Shown: piece after piece, positions 24,455 to 33,652 of the stretch
Numbering within the stretch: position 1 is the first letter of the stretch
Layout of the letters: each line of letters opens with the position of its first letter
DNA from: SHYR01 sp036013055
Lineage (GTDB): Bacteria > Chloroflexota > Dehalococcoidia > UBA2979
Assembly: GCA_036013055.1 (NCBI GenBank)
Contig: DASCQM010000016.1
Location: 124,001-188,000, forward strand
Direction of reading: 5' to 3'
DNA length: 64,000 nt
Program-made: the position numbers and the translations under genes
Notes under the pieces: generated by a model
What the model was told of the DNA's origin: nothing
Databases searched by the model: none
The model's input: only the letters and a program-made list of their open reading frames with translations

Positions 24455-25715
24455 TCGCTGGCTTCGAACCTTCCCGATCTCCCGTCGCAGGCGACGTTGG
24501 CGCGAGCGCGCGTCGAGCGTCTGCGGCGCTGCTCAGGTTGCCGAGATAGCGTTCTCGGCGCAACCGCCTGAGGGTGGTGCCGAGCACCGGTCCCGGTTCG
24601 TAGCCCATTCGCATTAGCGCGATTGCGTCCAGGGGAGAGCGTGTCCGCTCCCACCGACGGAGGTCCCGCTGCAGCGGGCGCTGGCCTTCAGGATCGAGCC
24701 AGAGGGCTGCCTTGCGCACGTCCGCGTCGCTGGCTTCGAAGGCTTCGACGTCGATCGCTGCGCCATCGCGAGCGGTGGCGGCCGCACGCAGCCGCGCCGT
24801 GGCGCTGACGACATCGCGCACGCTGCGCGGCGGCGCGAGGCGCGCGATCGCGGCGTTGCGATGCCGCAGCGGTGCCAGCAGCAACGCGAGCAGCAGGGCA
24901 GGGGCGTGAGGGCCGGGGCGATGCCGGAGGGCGCGCTGCGCCTCGGGCGCGAATGCGAGGTCGCCGCCGCTACCCTTCAGCACGCGCCACTCATCCAGCA
25001 GGCGAAACGTCGCCAACGTCCGTCGTTCTCCCGCCGCGCGCTCGAGCTCCGCCCAGAGCCGGCGCGAGGAGAGCCGCCGCAGCCCACCGACGCCGATCGC
25101 AAGCAGTTCCGCAGTCTCGTCGTCGAGCCGCAGCCGTAGCCGTGCCGCGTAGCGCGCCGCGCGCCAGATGCGCGTCGGGTCGTCGATGAACGAGCGGTCG
25201 TGAAGCACCCGCAGGCGACGGGCCGCGAGGTCGGCGAGACCGTCGAACGGGTCAACGACCTCGCGACGGCGGGGGCCGGTCAGGCCGAGCGCGATCGCGT
25301 TCACCGAGAAGTCACGACGCGCGAGATCTTCCTCGATCGTCGCGCCGGGCGTCACCGCCGGCAGCGCGGCCGGTCGCGAGTAGCGTTCCGTACGCAGCCA
25401 CGCGAAGTCGATCTCGTCGTGATCGACCGAAACAGTGGCGGTGCCAAACGTAGGGAAACGCCTTACGTCACCGCCGACGAGACGAGCTACGCTTTCCGCC
25501 AGTGGGGCGGGAGCCCCGTCGACAGAGACGTCCACATTCTGTACGGGGAATCCCATGGCGGAATCGCGAATCGCCCCACCAACGAGCCAGATCTGGCGCT
25601 GCTCTTCGGAGGCGACAGCGATCGTTGCGTCGAGCAATCGGCGCGAGACCGGGGTGAGGGAGCGACGCACGTCGGTGATGTTCGGGCGCTTAGGCAGGTG
25701 AGCGGTTCTTGACAC
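24447..25715 (-). CDS. CCA tRNA nucleotidyltransferase / poly(A) polymerase family protein
   Basis: Class II nucleotidyltransferase head: LVGGAIRDSAMGFPVQNVDVSVDG (about 44-67), EEDLARRDFSVNAIAL, and the C-head RRLRVLHDRSFIDDPTRIWRAARYAARL, which recognises nucleotides. 422 aa in total, normal. In family members the metal-binding pair reads DxD; here the first position is Asn60 (NVD), while Asp62 is kept. tRNA genes in this window already encode CCA, so a repair role is expected if the protein is active. GTG start. Two small genes overlap downstream. Confidence 0.85.
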   Translation of the reverse strand: MSRTAHLPKRPNITDVRRSLTPVSRRLLDATIAVASEEQRQIWLVGGAIRDSAMGFPVQNVDVSVDGAPAPLAESVARLVGGDVRRFPTFGTATVSVDHDEIDFAWLRTERYSRPAALPAVTPGATIEEDLARRDFSVNAIALGLTGPRRREVVDPFDGLADLAARRLRVLHDRSFIDDPTRIWRAARYAARLRLRLDDETAELLAIGVGGLRRLSSRRLWAELERAAGERRTLATFRLLDEWRVLKGSGGDLAFAPEAQRALRHRPGPHAPALLLALLLAPLRHRNAAIARLAPPRSVRDVVSATARLRAAATARDGAAIDVEAFEASDADVRKAALWLDPEGQRPLQRDLRRWERTRSPLDAIALMRMGYEPGPVLGTTLRRLRRERYLGNLSSAADARRALAPTSPATGDREGSKPAND

Positions 25716-25824
25716 TCGCTACCAACCCTTCCTAGTCTCAATGCAAACCTGTGTCGCGATTCTGCCGAAAGTCGTGACGAACATCGTACGCGGACGGGGC
25801 CGCTGCGATGCGAGAGGTGAAGGT

Positions 25825-26556
25825 TTGAGTGTCACAACCCCGGATCTCTCTGCGCTTCAGCAGCGTATCGATCTCCACTTTCGAGACGAGGCGCTACTAC
25901 GGCTGGCACTCACGCACCCTTCCTACGCGAACGAACACCCCGAAGAGGGCGGCGAAAATAACGAACGCCTCGAATTCCTCGGCGACGCAGCCCTCGGCTT
26001 CGTCGTTGCTGAGGAACTGTATCTGTCATTTCCCGACGAAGAGGAAGGGCGCCTCACTGAGTGGCGCTCTCAACTCGTGATGGGCGCGTCGCTGGCAGTC
26101 GTTGCCACGCGGCTCGACCTCGGCTCGGAGCTGCGGCTCGGCCGCGGCGAGGAGACGACCGGCGGGCGTGAGCGCCCGAGCAACCTGGAGCGCGTCTACG
26201 AGGCGTTGCTCGCGGCGATCCTGCTCGACCAGGGCATCGACGCGACCAGGGCGTTCATCAAGCGGACGATGGCCGACGAATTTGATCAGCTGACGGCCGA
26301 TCCGGCTGACCTCAATCCCAAGGGCGCGTTGCAACAGCTCGCGCAACAACTGGGAGAGGGACCGGGCGGTAGACCGGAGTACGTGACGGTTGATGCACAG
26401 GGTCCAGAACACGCACCCCACTTCGAGGTGGAGGTACGGCTGGACGGCGAAACCCTTGGGCGGGGTAGCGGAACCAGTAAGCAGGTGGCAGAGAAAGCAG
26501 CGGCGCAACAAGCGCTGCAAGCTCTCCGCGCCGCTGCCGGGAAGGCGCAACCCTAG
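25825..26556 (+). CDS. rnc: Ribonuclease III
   Basis: Cleaves double-stranded RNA in rRNA and mRNA processing. The catalytic signature NERLEFLGDA is at about 46-55, further acidic residues lie in the ERVYEALLAAILLDQG helix, and a C-terminal dsRNA-binding domain (about 165-240: NPKGALQQLAQQ ... KQVAEKAAAQQAL) is complete. 243 aa from the TTG at 25825, chosen because AGGTGA lies about 8 nt upstream and the N-terminus fits; the frame extends to an upstream ATG at 25741. It abuts smc, the classical rnc-smc-ftsY order. Confidence 0.95.
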   Translation: MSVTTPDLSALQQRIDLHFRDEALLRLALTHPSYANEHPEEGGENNERLEFLGDAALGFVVAEELYLSFPDEEEGRLTEWRSQLVMGASLAVVATRLDLGSELRLGRGEETTGGRERPSNLERVYEALLAAILLDQGIDATRAFIKRTMADEFDQLTADPADLNPKGALQQLAQQLGEGPGGRPEYVTVDAQGPEHAPHFEVEVRLDGETLGRGSGTSKQVAEKAAAQQALQALRAAAGKAQP

Positions 26557-29500
26557 ATGCATCTCAGACGGCTTGAGGTACACGGCTTCAAAGCATTCGC
26601 CGAACGGCAGACGTTCGAGTTCGGCCCCGGCATGACGGTGGTGATGGGGCCAAACGGCTCCGGCAAGTCGAATGTGCACGACGCGATCCGCTGGGCACTC
26701 GGCGAGCACGCGTCGCGTTCGATCCGCGCCCGCAAGACGGAAGACGTGATCTTCTCCGGTTCCGATTCGCGACGTCAGATGGGTACCGCTGAGGTCACGA
26801 TCACGCTGGACAACAGCGAGGGCTGGATGCCGATCGACTTCAACGAAGTCACGGTGACGCGTCGGGCGCATCGTTCCGGCGATAACGAGTACCTGATCAA
26901 CGGCCAGAAGGTGCGACTCTCGGACGTGCTCGACCTCTTCCGCCAGGCACATGTCGGGCAGAACTCGTACGCGATGATGTCGCAGGGGCTCGTCGACGAG
27001 GTGTTGGCGATGCGTCCCGTTGATCGCCGCGGCCTGATCGAAGAGGCCGCCGACGTCAAAGGCCACCGCCACCAGCTGCAGCTCTCGGAGCGCCGTCTGA
27101 CCGAGACCCGCGACAACCTGGGCCGCGTGCGGCTGCTGATCCGCGAGGTCGAGCCGCGACTGCGCCAGCTAGAGCGCCAATCGAAGAAGGCGGCGCGCTA
27201 CCACGAGATTCAGCGCCAGCTCCATGACGCGCTGCAGACGTACTACGAGCAGGAACTGCGAACGGCGAACGAGACGCTGGTCGCCGCCCGCGCGACGCAC
27301 GACCAGCAGACGCAGGCGTTCGCCGCTGCACAGACCGAGATCGCGGGACACGACGAGGGGGTGAGTGGCTTCGAAGTCACCGTCCGTGAGCGCACCGAGG
27401 CGCTGGCGGCCCTGCAGACGAAGGAACGCGGCCTCGCGGAAGAGGGACTGCGTCTTGAGCAGCAGATCGCGCTCGCCGAACAACGTCTCGAGCTGCTGAA
27501 GCGCCGCATTGCCGACATCGAGGCCGAGCTCGCCGCATCGGCGGAACTCGGCGCCCCCACCATCGAGGAAGACAGCGAACGGCTGGCGGCGCTCGAACTC
27601 GCCGTCGAGCAGGCTCGCGCTGCGCTCGAACGCGAGCGTGAGGCGATGCAGGCCGCCGACGCGGCCGCCCGCGACGTGTTACGCGAGATCGCCGAGGCGG
27701 AGGCCCGCAGGACACGACTGGAAGTAGAGCGCACGGATGCCGCTCGCCGCATCGAGGAGTGGGAGCGTCGCCGAGTTGAGGCCGGCGCGGCCCGCGAGGG
27801 TGCGGAGGAGCGCCGCGACGAATTGCTGGGTGAACTGCGCGTGCTCGGCGGTGACGCATTTGAACTCGATCGTCGTGGCGCAGCGCTCGCGGCAGGGGCC
27901 GAAGATGCGCGGCAGAACCGCGACGCGACCGAGAATGCGGCGGAGCAACAGCTCACGGCACTGACCGAGGCGCGCGACGCGGTGCGCGCGGCGGAGACGC
28001 AGGTCGTCCAATTGCGCGAGCGTGGTGAGCTACTGGCGGCGCTGGCCGAGCAGCAGCCGGAGGCGGGCGCGTCCGGGGAGCAGGCACTGATCGCCGCGGC
28101 CCGCGAGGCGGCCGACGGCGGAGAACCGCTTGCCGGTGTGATCGGTGCCGTTGGCCGCATCATCAGCGTGCCGGACGGGCTAGAGCCGGCCGTCGAGGCG
28201 GCGCTCGCCGATCAGTTCGTGGCGATCATCGTCGAGCGCGAGGAGGACGCGATCGCAGCGATCGAGTTCCTGCGCGATACGGGCGCCGGGACGGCGACCG
28301 TGCTGCCGCTCGATACGCTCGACCACAAGTACCCGCTGAACTTCTTCAACGAGCGAGGTGTGGTCGGTGTCGCGGCGCGACTCGTCAAGACAGAGCAACG
28401 CTACCGTCCGCTGATTGACAGCCTGCTCGGCCGCACGATCATCGTCGATGACCTCGATGTCGCACGACGCATGATCAAACGCGGACTCGGGTCGGTCGTG
28501 ACGCGCGACGGCACCCTGCTGCGACCCGGTGGCGCCTACTACGGTGGCCGCGTCGGCTCCGGTGGGTCTGCCGCTCGTAGCGGCTTCGCACTGCAGTCCG
28601 AGATCGACGCGATTCCGCAACGGGTCGCCGAGGCTGAGCGAGCCGTCAGCGCAGCGACACAACACCAGGACGCAGCGGAGCAAGCGGTCGTCGAGGGTCG
28701 AGCGGCCGTCGTCCGTGCCCGTAGCGGCGTGGACGAGACGATCGAACTGGCGCGTGAGCATGCCCACCGGGTCGCCGACCTGAGGCGCGGGCAGACGGCG
28801 CTGTCGGCCGAGATGGCGGGCATTCGCGCCACGCTCGCAGTTGCGACCGACGAGAGTGGCGGCGACGCCCCGCGGGAGGCCCGCATCGAGGCCACGCGCG
28901 GAATCGAGGCGGTTGGACGCGCGCTGGACGCGATGCGCGATCGCTCCGAGGCGGTCGTACGCGAGCGCGACCGGGCGGCCGAACGTGTGACGGCAGCGGC
29001 AACCACGCTGGCTGCTTCGCAGGGCACGCAGCAGGCGGCGCTTGAGGAGCGACAGCAACAGACCGAAGCCGCTCGTCGAGCCCAGGAACGCGCCGAGAGC
29101 CTACGGGCCGAACAGCAGAAGGCACGCGGGGAGATCGAGGACCTTGAACTCTCACTACGGGGCCACCGCGAGCAGGCGGCGAACAACCGCAGCGCGCTGG
29201 CGCTGGCGCAAGAGACGATCGGCCCGGCCCACGCCGCGCTCGCGGAGGCGACCGAGGCACAGCGCGATCTCGTCTCGAAGCGTGGCGAGGTGCAGGCGCG
29301 GCTGATGGCGACCGAGCGCGCGACGCTGCAGGCGGATAACGACCTGCGCGAGGCGGCGACGCATCTTGAGACGTTGCAGCGTCAGGTCACCGACGAGGGC
29401 ATGAAGCTGGCCGACGACGGCACGGTGCGACCGATCGAGCCAGCGAAGACGGCAACCGACGACGCTGAAGGCGCGGAAGCAGCCACCGCCGGAGCCACAG

Positions 29501-30324
29501 GCGATACCGTCGATGAGGACAGCGAAGCGTCGGACGGTGACGACGCGGATGGCGAAGGGCCAGACACTGCCGAGGCGCCGGCCGTCGTCGAGGCTACCGC
29601 CGAGACGCTGGCGTCGTTCGCCCCGATGCGCGGTGGCGCGGTCGTTGACCCGATCGCATTGCGCGACACGATCAGCGAGCTGCGCGGCGAGGTCCGCGCA
29701 CTCGGTTCGGTGAACATCGAGGCTGTCGAGGACCTCACGGAGGAGCGCGAGCGGCACGACTACCTCTCCGAGCAGGTGCAGGACCTCGAGGCGGCGGAGA
29801 TCGAGCTTCGCGCGGCTATCCGTGACCTGCGGCGTCTGATCCGCGAGCGCTTCAGCGAGACGTTTGTGGATGTGAACGAGGCCTTTGGTGAGTACTTCCA
29901 GCGCTTCTTCGGTGGCGGCACCGCATCGCTCTCGCTCGTGCAGTCGGACGATGACGACGACGAGGACACCGACCCGGGCGTCGAGATCACCGCTCAGCCG
30001 CCGGGTAAGCGCATCGCGTCGCTGAACGTGCTTTCGGGTGGAGAGCGTGCGCTGACATCGGTTGCACTGCTCTTCGCACTGCTCTCAGTGAACCCGGCTC
30101 CGGTCTGCGTGCTCGACGAGGTCGATGCGGCACTCGATGAGGCAAACGTCGGCCGCTTCGTCGAGACGCTGCGCGAGCTCTGCGAGAATTCGCAGTTCAT
30201 CGTGGTCAGCCACAACCGGCGGACCTTGGAGGCCGCCGACTCGATCTACGGCATCTCGATGGGCGAGGACTCCGTATCCCGGGTGCTCTCGCTGCAACTC
30301 GCGGACCTGCCGAACGCGTCGTAG
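26557..30324 (+). CDS. smc: Chromosome segregation protein SMC
   Basis: ABC-type ATPase of the bacterial condensin. Walker A GPNGSGKS is at residues 31-38, followed by two long Ala/Glu/Arg-rich coiled coils flanking a hinge (about 510-690); the C-terminal head carries signature LSGGERAL (about 1158) and Walker B VCVLDEVDAALDEA (about 1183). At 1255 aa it is about 70 residues longer than common SMCs. The excess is an acidic, Ala/Asp/Glu-rich tract at about 963-1012 near the end of the second coiled coil, plus a smaller Asp-rich loop in the head. It starts directly after rnc. Confidence 0.96.
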   Translation: MHLRRLEVHGFKAFAERQTFEFGPGMTVVMGPNGSGKSNVHDAIRWALGEHASRSIRARKTEDVIFSGSDSRRQMGTAEVTITLDNSEGWMPIDFNEVTVTRRAHRSGDNEYLINGQKVRLSDVLDLFRQAHVGQNSYAMMSQGLVDEVLAMRPVDRRGLIEEAADVKGHRHQLQLSERRLTETRDNLGRVRLLIREVEPRLRQLERQSKKAARYHEIQRQLHDALQTYYEQELRTANETLVAARATHDQQTQAFAAAQTEIAGHDEGVSGFEVTVRERTEALAALQTKERGLAEEGLRLEQQIALAEQRLELLKRRIADIEAELAASAELGAPTIEEDSERLAALELAVEQARAALEREREAMQAADAAARDVLREIAEAEARRTRLEVERTDAARRIEEWERRRVEAGAAREGAEERRDELLGELRVLGGDAFELDRRGAALAAGAEDARQNRDATENAAEQQLTALTEARDAVRAAETQVVQLRERGELLAALAEQQPEAGASGEQALIAAAREAADGGEPLAGVIGAVGRIISVPDGLEPAVEAALADQFVAIIVEREEDAIAAIEFLRDTGAGTATVLPLDTLDHKYPLNFFNERGVVGVAARLVKTEQRYRPLIDSLLGRTIIVDDLDVARRMIKRGLGSVVTRDGTLLRPGGAYYGGRVGSGGSAARSGFALQSEIDAIPQRVAEAERAVSAATQHQDAAEQAVVEGRAAVVRARSGVDETIELAREHAHRVADLRRGQTALSAEMAGIRATLAVATDESGGDAPREARIEATRGIEAVGRALDAMRDRSEAVVRERDRAAERVTAAATTLAASQGTQQAALEERQQQTEAARRAQERAESLRAEQQKARGEIEDLELSLRGHREQAANNRSALALAQETIGPAHAALAEATEAQRDLVSKRGEVQARLMATERATLQADNDLREAATHLETLQRQVTDEGMKLADDGTVRPIEPAKTATDDAEGAEAATAGATGDTVDEDSEASDGDDADGEGPDTAEAPAVVEATAETLASFAPMRGGAVVDPIALRDTISELRGEVRALGSVNIEAVEDLTEERERHDYLSEQVQDLEAAEIELRAAIRDLRRLIRERFSETFVDVNEAFGEYFQRFFGGGTASLSLVQSDDDDDEDTDPGVEITAQPPGKRIASLNVLSGGERALTSVALLFALLSVNPAPVCVLDEVDAALDEANVGRFVETLRELCENSQFIVVSHNRRTLEAADSIYGISMGEDSVSRVLSLQLADLPNAS

Positions 30325-30401
30325 CGGCTCCGCGCGTGCGGCCGTGCCCGCTCGCGGCGTAGGATCGGTGCGCACCCACCCATGCAGCCCACGGAGATTC
30401 G

Positions 30402-31352
30402 ATGACGCCCTTCGGACGTCGTAGCAAGGACGACGCCTCGGCGACCGAGCAGGCGCTCGCGCCAACGCGTCGCTCGTGGCTCGGCCGCCTCTCCTCGGCA
30501 TTCCGCTCGACCGACGTCACCGATGAACTCTGGGAGTCGCTGGAGGAGGTATTGATCGGCGCGGATGCCGGCGTCGGCACGACGATGGCGGTGCTCGATC
30601 GCGTGCGTGCGTCAAAACCCGGGTCCGCCGAAGAGCTGCGGTCGCAACTGCGCGACGAACTCGTCGACGTGCTGGAGCAGCCGCGCGCCGATGGCGGGGG
30701 CGTCTGGGACGACCTCGATGCTGTCTCACCGGCAGTGGTGCTCGTCGTCGGGGTCAACGGCAGCGGCAAGACGACCGCGATCGCGCGTCTGGCCCACCTC
30801 GCGCATGAGGACGGCAGGACGGTGCTTTGCGCCGCCGGTGATACGTACCGCGCGGCCGCAATCGAGCAACTGCAGACGTGGGGCGAGCGGCTCGGCTTCG
30901 ACGTGATCGCGCACCAGCAGGGCGGCGATGCTGCCGCCGTCTCGTTCGATGCGATCGACGCCGCGAAGGCACGCGGCAGCGACCTGCTGCTGATCGACAC
31001 CGCGGGACGCCTGCAGAGCCGCCAGAACCTGATGGACGAGCTGGCGAAGGTCGGCCGCGTGATCGAACGCGGGCTCGGCCGCAGTGCCGATGAGGTGCTG
31101 CTCGTGATCGACGCGACGACCGGGCAGAACGGTCTCGCCCAGGCGCGCGCGTTCACCGAGGCCGTCCATGTCACCGGCGTGATACTCACGAAACTCGATG
31201 GCACCGCGAAGGGCGGCATCGTCTTCGCGATCGCGGACGACCTCGGGCTGCCCGTGCGCTTCGTCGGTACCGGCCAGCACGAGTCGGACGTCGCTGCCTT
31301 CGAACCCGCGCAATTCGTCGACGCCCTGCTCGCACCGAGCGACGAGTCGTAG
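30402..31352 (+). CDS. ftsY: Signal recognition particle receptor FtsY
   Basis: Membrane-associated GTPase that receives SRP-ribosome complexes. A short N-terminal A region is followed by the N domain (SSAFRSTDVTDELWESLEEVLIGADAG) and the G domain with P-loop GVNGSGKTTAIAR, DTYRAAAIEQL, DTAGRLQ, TKLDGTAKGG. 316 aa, typical for a receptor without a long acidic domain. A TAGGAT box at 30360-30365 could give it its own promoter, and GGAG precedes the ATG. Works with the SRP RNA at 17045. Confidence 0.96.
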   Translation: MTPFGRRSKDDASATEQALAPTRRSWLGRLSSAFRSTDVTDELWESLEEVLIGADAGVGTTMAVLDRVRASKPGSAEELRSQLRDELVDVLEQPRADGGGVWDDLDAVSPAVVLVVGVNGSGKTTAIARLAHLAHEDGRTVLCAAGDTYRAAAIEQLQTWGERLGFDVIAHQQGGDAAAVSFDAIDAAKARGSDLLLIDTAGRLQSRQNLMDELAKVGRVIERGLGRSADEVLLVIDATTGQNGLAQARAFTEAVHVTGVILTKLDGTAKGGIVFAIADDLGLPVRFVGTGQHESDVAAFEPAQFVDALLAPSDES

Positions 31353-31360
31353 CGGCGGCC

Positions 31361-33652
31361 ATGTTCGAGGCGATTCGCTGGTATCTGGCGCTGACAGCCG
31401 TCGGTGCTGGCGGCCTGCTGCCCGCCGCAGTGCTGTTCGGGCGGCTGCACTCGCGCGGCGTGCTCTACGCCCGTCCGCTCGGACTGCTGCTCGTCACATA
31501 CGTCGTCTGGCTCGCGGTGGCTCTCGGACCGCTCTCGTACGGAACGGGCCTCGCCGTCGGGGTGACCGTCGTGCTGTGGCTCGCAAGCGCCTCCGTCGCG
31601 TTCCTGCGACCGACGCTCGTACTCGAGGTCTGGGAGCGTCGAAGGTACCTGCTCGCGGGCGAGGTGCTGGTGATCGTGCTCTTCGCGCTGTTCGTGCTCG
31701 TGCGCGCGCAGACGCCCGACGCCCAGTTCACCGAGAAGCCGTCCGACCTGATGGTGCTGACTGCCGTCCACGAGGCCGAGAGCTTCCCGCCCCGCGATCC
31801 CTGGTACGCCGGTGAGCAGCTCTCCTACTACCATCTCGGACACACCGCCGTAGACGTCACGGCGCGGCTGGCAGCAGTCGACGTCGGCAGCGCGTTTAAC
31901 CTCGGCCTCGCGGCGGCCGGCGCTCTCGCAGGGGCGGCGATCTTCGCTCTCGCCGGCGACGTGCTCGCGTTCTCGCGACGCAATCGACGCGCCAGCATCT
32001 ACATCGCCGGGGCGGTCGCAACCACCAGCCTGCTCTTCCTCGCCACAGCCGAGGGCGGCATCGAGTTGTTGTCTGCAAACGGCATCGGTGGCGAGCGCGT
32101 CTGGGGCTGGATTGGCGTCGATCGGTTACCGCCACCAGCGGGCGCGACGAACGGCGTCCCGGATGGCTTCTGGTGGTGGTGGCGCGCGACCCGCGTCGTG
32201 CCCGGCACGATCACGGAATTCCCGGCGTTCTCGCTGATCCTCGGCGACCTGCACGCCCACGTGCTCGCCCTGCCGCTGGCTGTGCTCGCCGTTGCCGTCG
32301 CCGCGACAACGTTCGAGGGCACGACACCACTGACGTGGCGGCGCTGGCTGGCCGATCCCCCACTGCTGGTCCTGAGCGCGCTGCTCTTCGCCGGCCTCGT
32401 GATGACGAATAGTTGGGACGGCGTGCTGTACGGCGTCGTCTGGTTCGCCGCCGCCGTCGCGGTCTTCGTCAGCGTCGGCTGGGGCCTCGGCGGCGCGCTC
32501 TTCGGCGCGGTGCGCTACCTGCTGCCGCCGACGCTCGTCGCGCTCGTGATCGCGGCTCCGTTCCTGCTGACACTGCAGGGTGGCGGGCGAGGCATCGAGT
32601 TTGTCACTGAAGCGCCAGTCGACCCGGTGCGTTTCGCCGTCGTCTGGCTGCCGCTCGCGCTGCCGCTGATCGCCGCAGTGCTGCTGCTGCGACCGCGCCT
32701 CTCGGAGGCAGGCGTCTCGCGCGGGATCACGCTAGCGCTGCTGCTGCTGCTCGGCTGGGTGCTGGCGGCCGTCGTCTCCGGCGACCGCACGACGTTGGAG
32801 TTCCGTGGCAGTAACTGGCTGACGCTCGGCGCGTTGGTGCTGCTGAGCGGTGTTGGCGGAGCGGCTTCGGCGGCGGCCTACCGCGATAGAAACCGAGGGC
32901 GTGCGGCCTGGCTCGGGATCGTGGCGATCACGTCGGCACTGGTGCTGACGGCGGAACTCGTGCAGGTCGCTGTCTCCTTCGGTTCGCGCTGGAACGCCGT
33001 CTTCAAGTTCTGGTACGGCGGCTGGGTACTGCTCTCGATCGCCGGTGGCGTCGCGATCGGCGAGGTGATCGATCGCCTGCCGCGTCGACGTGCCGGGCTG
33101 CCGGTGCTTGCTGCCGTCGGCGTACTGGCAGCGCTGTACGCCGGTTCGCTGCTCTACGCGCCGGCTGCGACGATCAGTCGGGCGCGCGAGGGCCAGAGCG
33201 TGGGGCTCGATGGGCTCGCCTACCTCGATACTGTCGACCCCGCGAGGGCGGAGGCGGCGCGCTGGGCGCAGGCGAATCTGGGAGCGTCGGACGTGCTGCT
33301 GGAGGCGGTCGGCAAGAACTATTCGACGGGCAACATGGTCTCTGCGGTCAGCGGCGTGCCGACGCTGCTCGGCTGGCCGGGCCACCAGTGCGACTGGCGC
33401 GGCGACGTGGCGCAGTGTCGCCAGCACGGCGAGACTGCCGACATTGCGGCGCGTCGTGCCGACGTCGATCGTATCTACAGCGAGGGGGCGACGGAGCGCG
33501 GACTTGAGGTCGCACGGGAGCGTGGCGTGACGTACGTCTATCTCGGGCGCGAAGAGGCGCAGCAGTTCGGCCCCGACGTAACCGAGCGCTTCGCTGGTTG
33601 GCCAGTGCGCTTTGAGCGTGATGGCGTACGCATCGTGGAGGTGCCGAGGTGA
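31361..33652 (+). CDS. DUF2298 (Chlor_Arch_YYY) polytopic membrane protein
   Basis: 763 aa with some 14-15 hydrophobic segments and an extracytoplasmic loop between the first ones carrying DLMVLTAVHEAESFPPRDPWYAGEQLSYYHLGH, the YY-containing family signature. The family is known from Chloroflexota and archaea and resembles polyprenol-linked GT-C glycosyltransferases in layout; its enzymatic role is not established as far as I know. The C-terminal part (about 620-763) is soluble. Its stop overlaps the Agl23-like gene (GTGA), so the two are translationally coupled. Confidence 0.88.
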   Translation: MFEAIRWYLALTAVGAGGLLPAAVLFGRLHSRGVLYARPLGLLLVTYVVWLAVALGPLSYGTGLAVGVTVVLWLASASVAFLRPTLVLEVWERRRYLLAGEVLVIVLFALFVLVRAQTPDAQFTEKPSDLMVLTAVHEAESFPPRDPWYAGEQLSYYHLGHTAVDVTARLAAVDVGSAFNLGLAAAGALAGAAIFALAGDVLAFSRRNRRASIYIAGAVATTSLLFLATAEGGIELLSANGIGGERVWGWIGVDRLPPPAGATNGVPDGFWWWWRATRVVPGTITEFPAFSLILGDLHAHVLALPLAVLAVAVAATTFEGTTPLTWRRWLADPPLLVLSALLFAGLVMTNSWDGVLYGVVWFAAAVAVFVSVGWGLGGALFGAVRYLLPPTLVALVIAAPFLLTLQGGGRGIEFVTEAPVDPVRFAVVWLPLALPLIAAVLLLRPRLSEAGVSRGITLALLLLLGWVLAAVVSGDRTTLEFRGSNWLTLGALVLLSGVGGAASAAAYRDRNRGRAAWLGIVAITSALVLTAELVQVAVSFGSRWNAVFKFWYGGWVLLSIAGGVAIGEVIDRLPRRRAGLPVLAAVGVLAALYAGSLLYAPAATISRAREGQSVGLDGLAYLDTVDPARAEAARWAQANLGASDVLLEAVGKNYSTGNMVSAVSGVPTLLGWPGHQCDWRGDVAQCRQHGETADIAARRADVDRIYSEGATERGLEVARERGVTYVYLGREEAQQFGPDVTERFAGWPVRFERDGVRIVEVPR

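Noticed and set aside
30206..31843. 545-codon minus-strand frame opposite ftsY
   Set aside because: Covers three real plus-strand genes in part; low-complexity translation.
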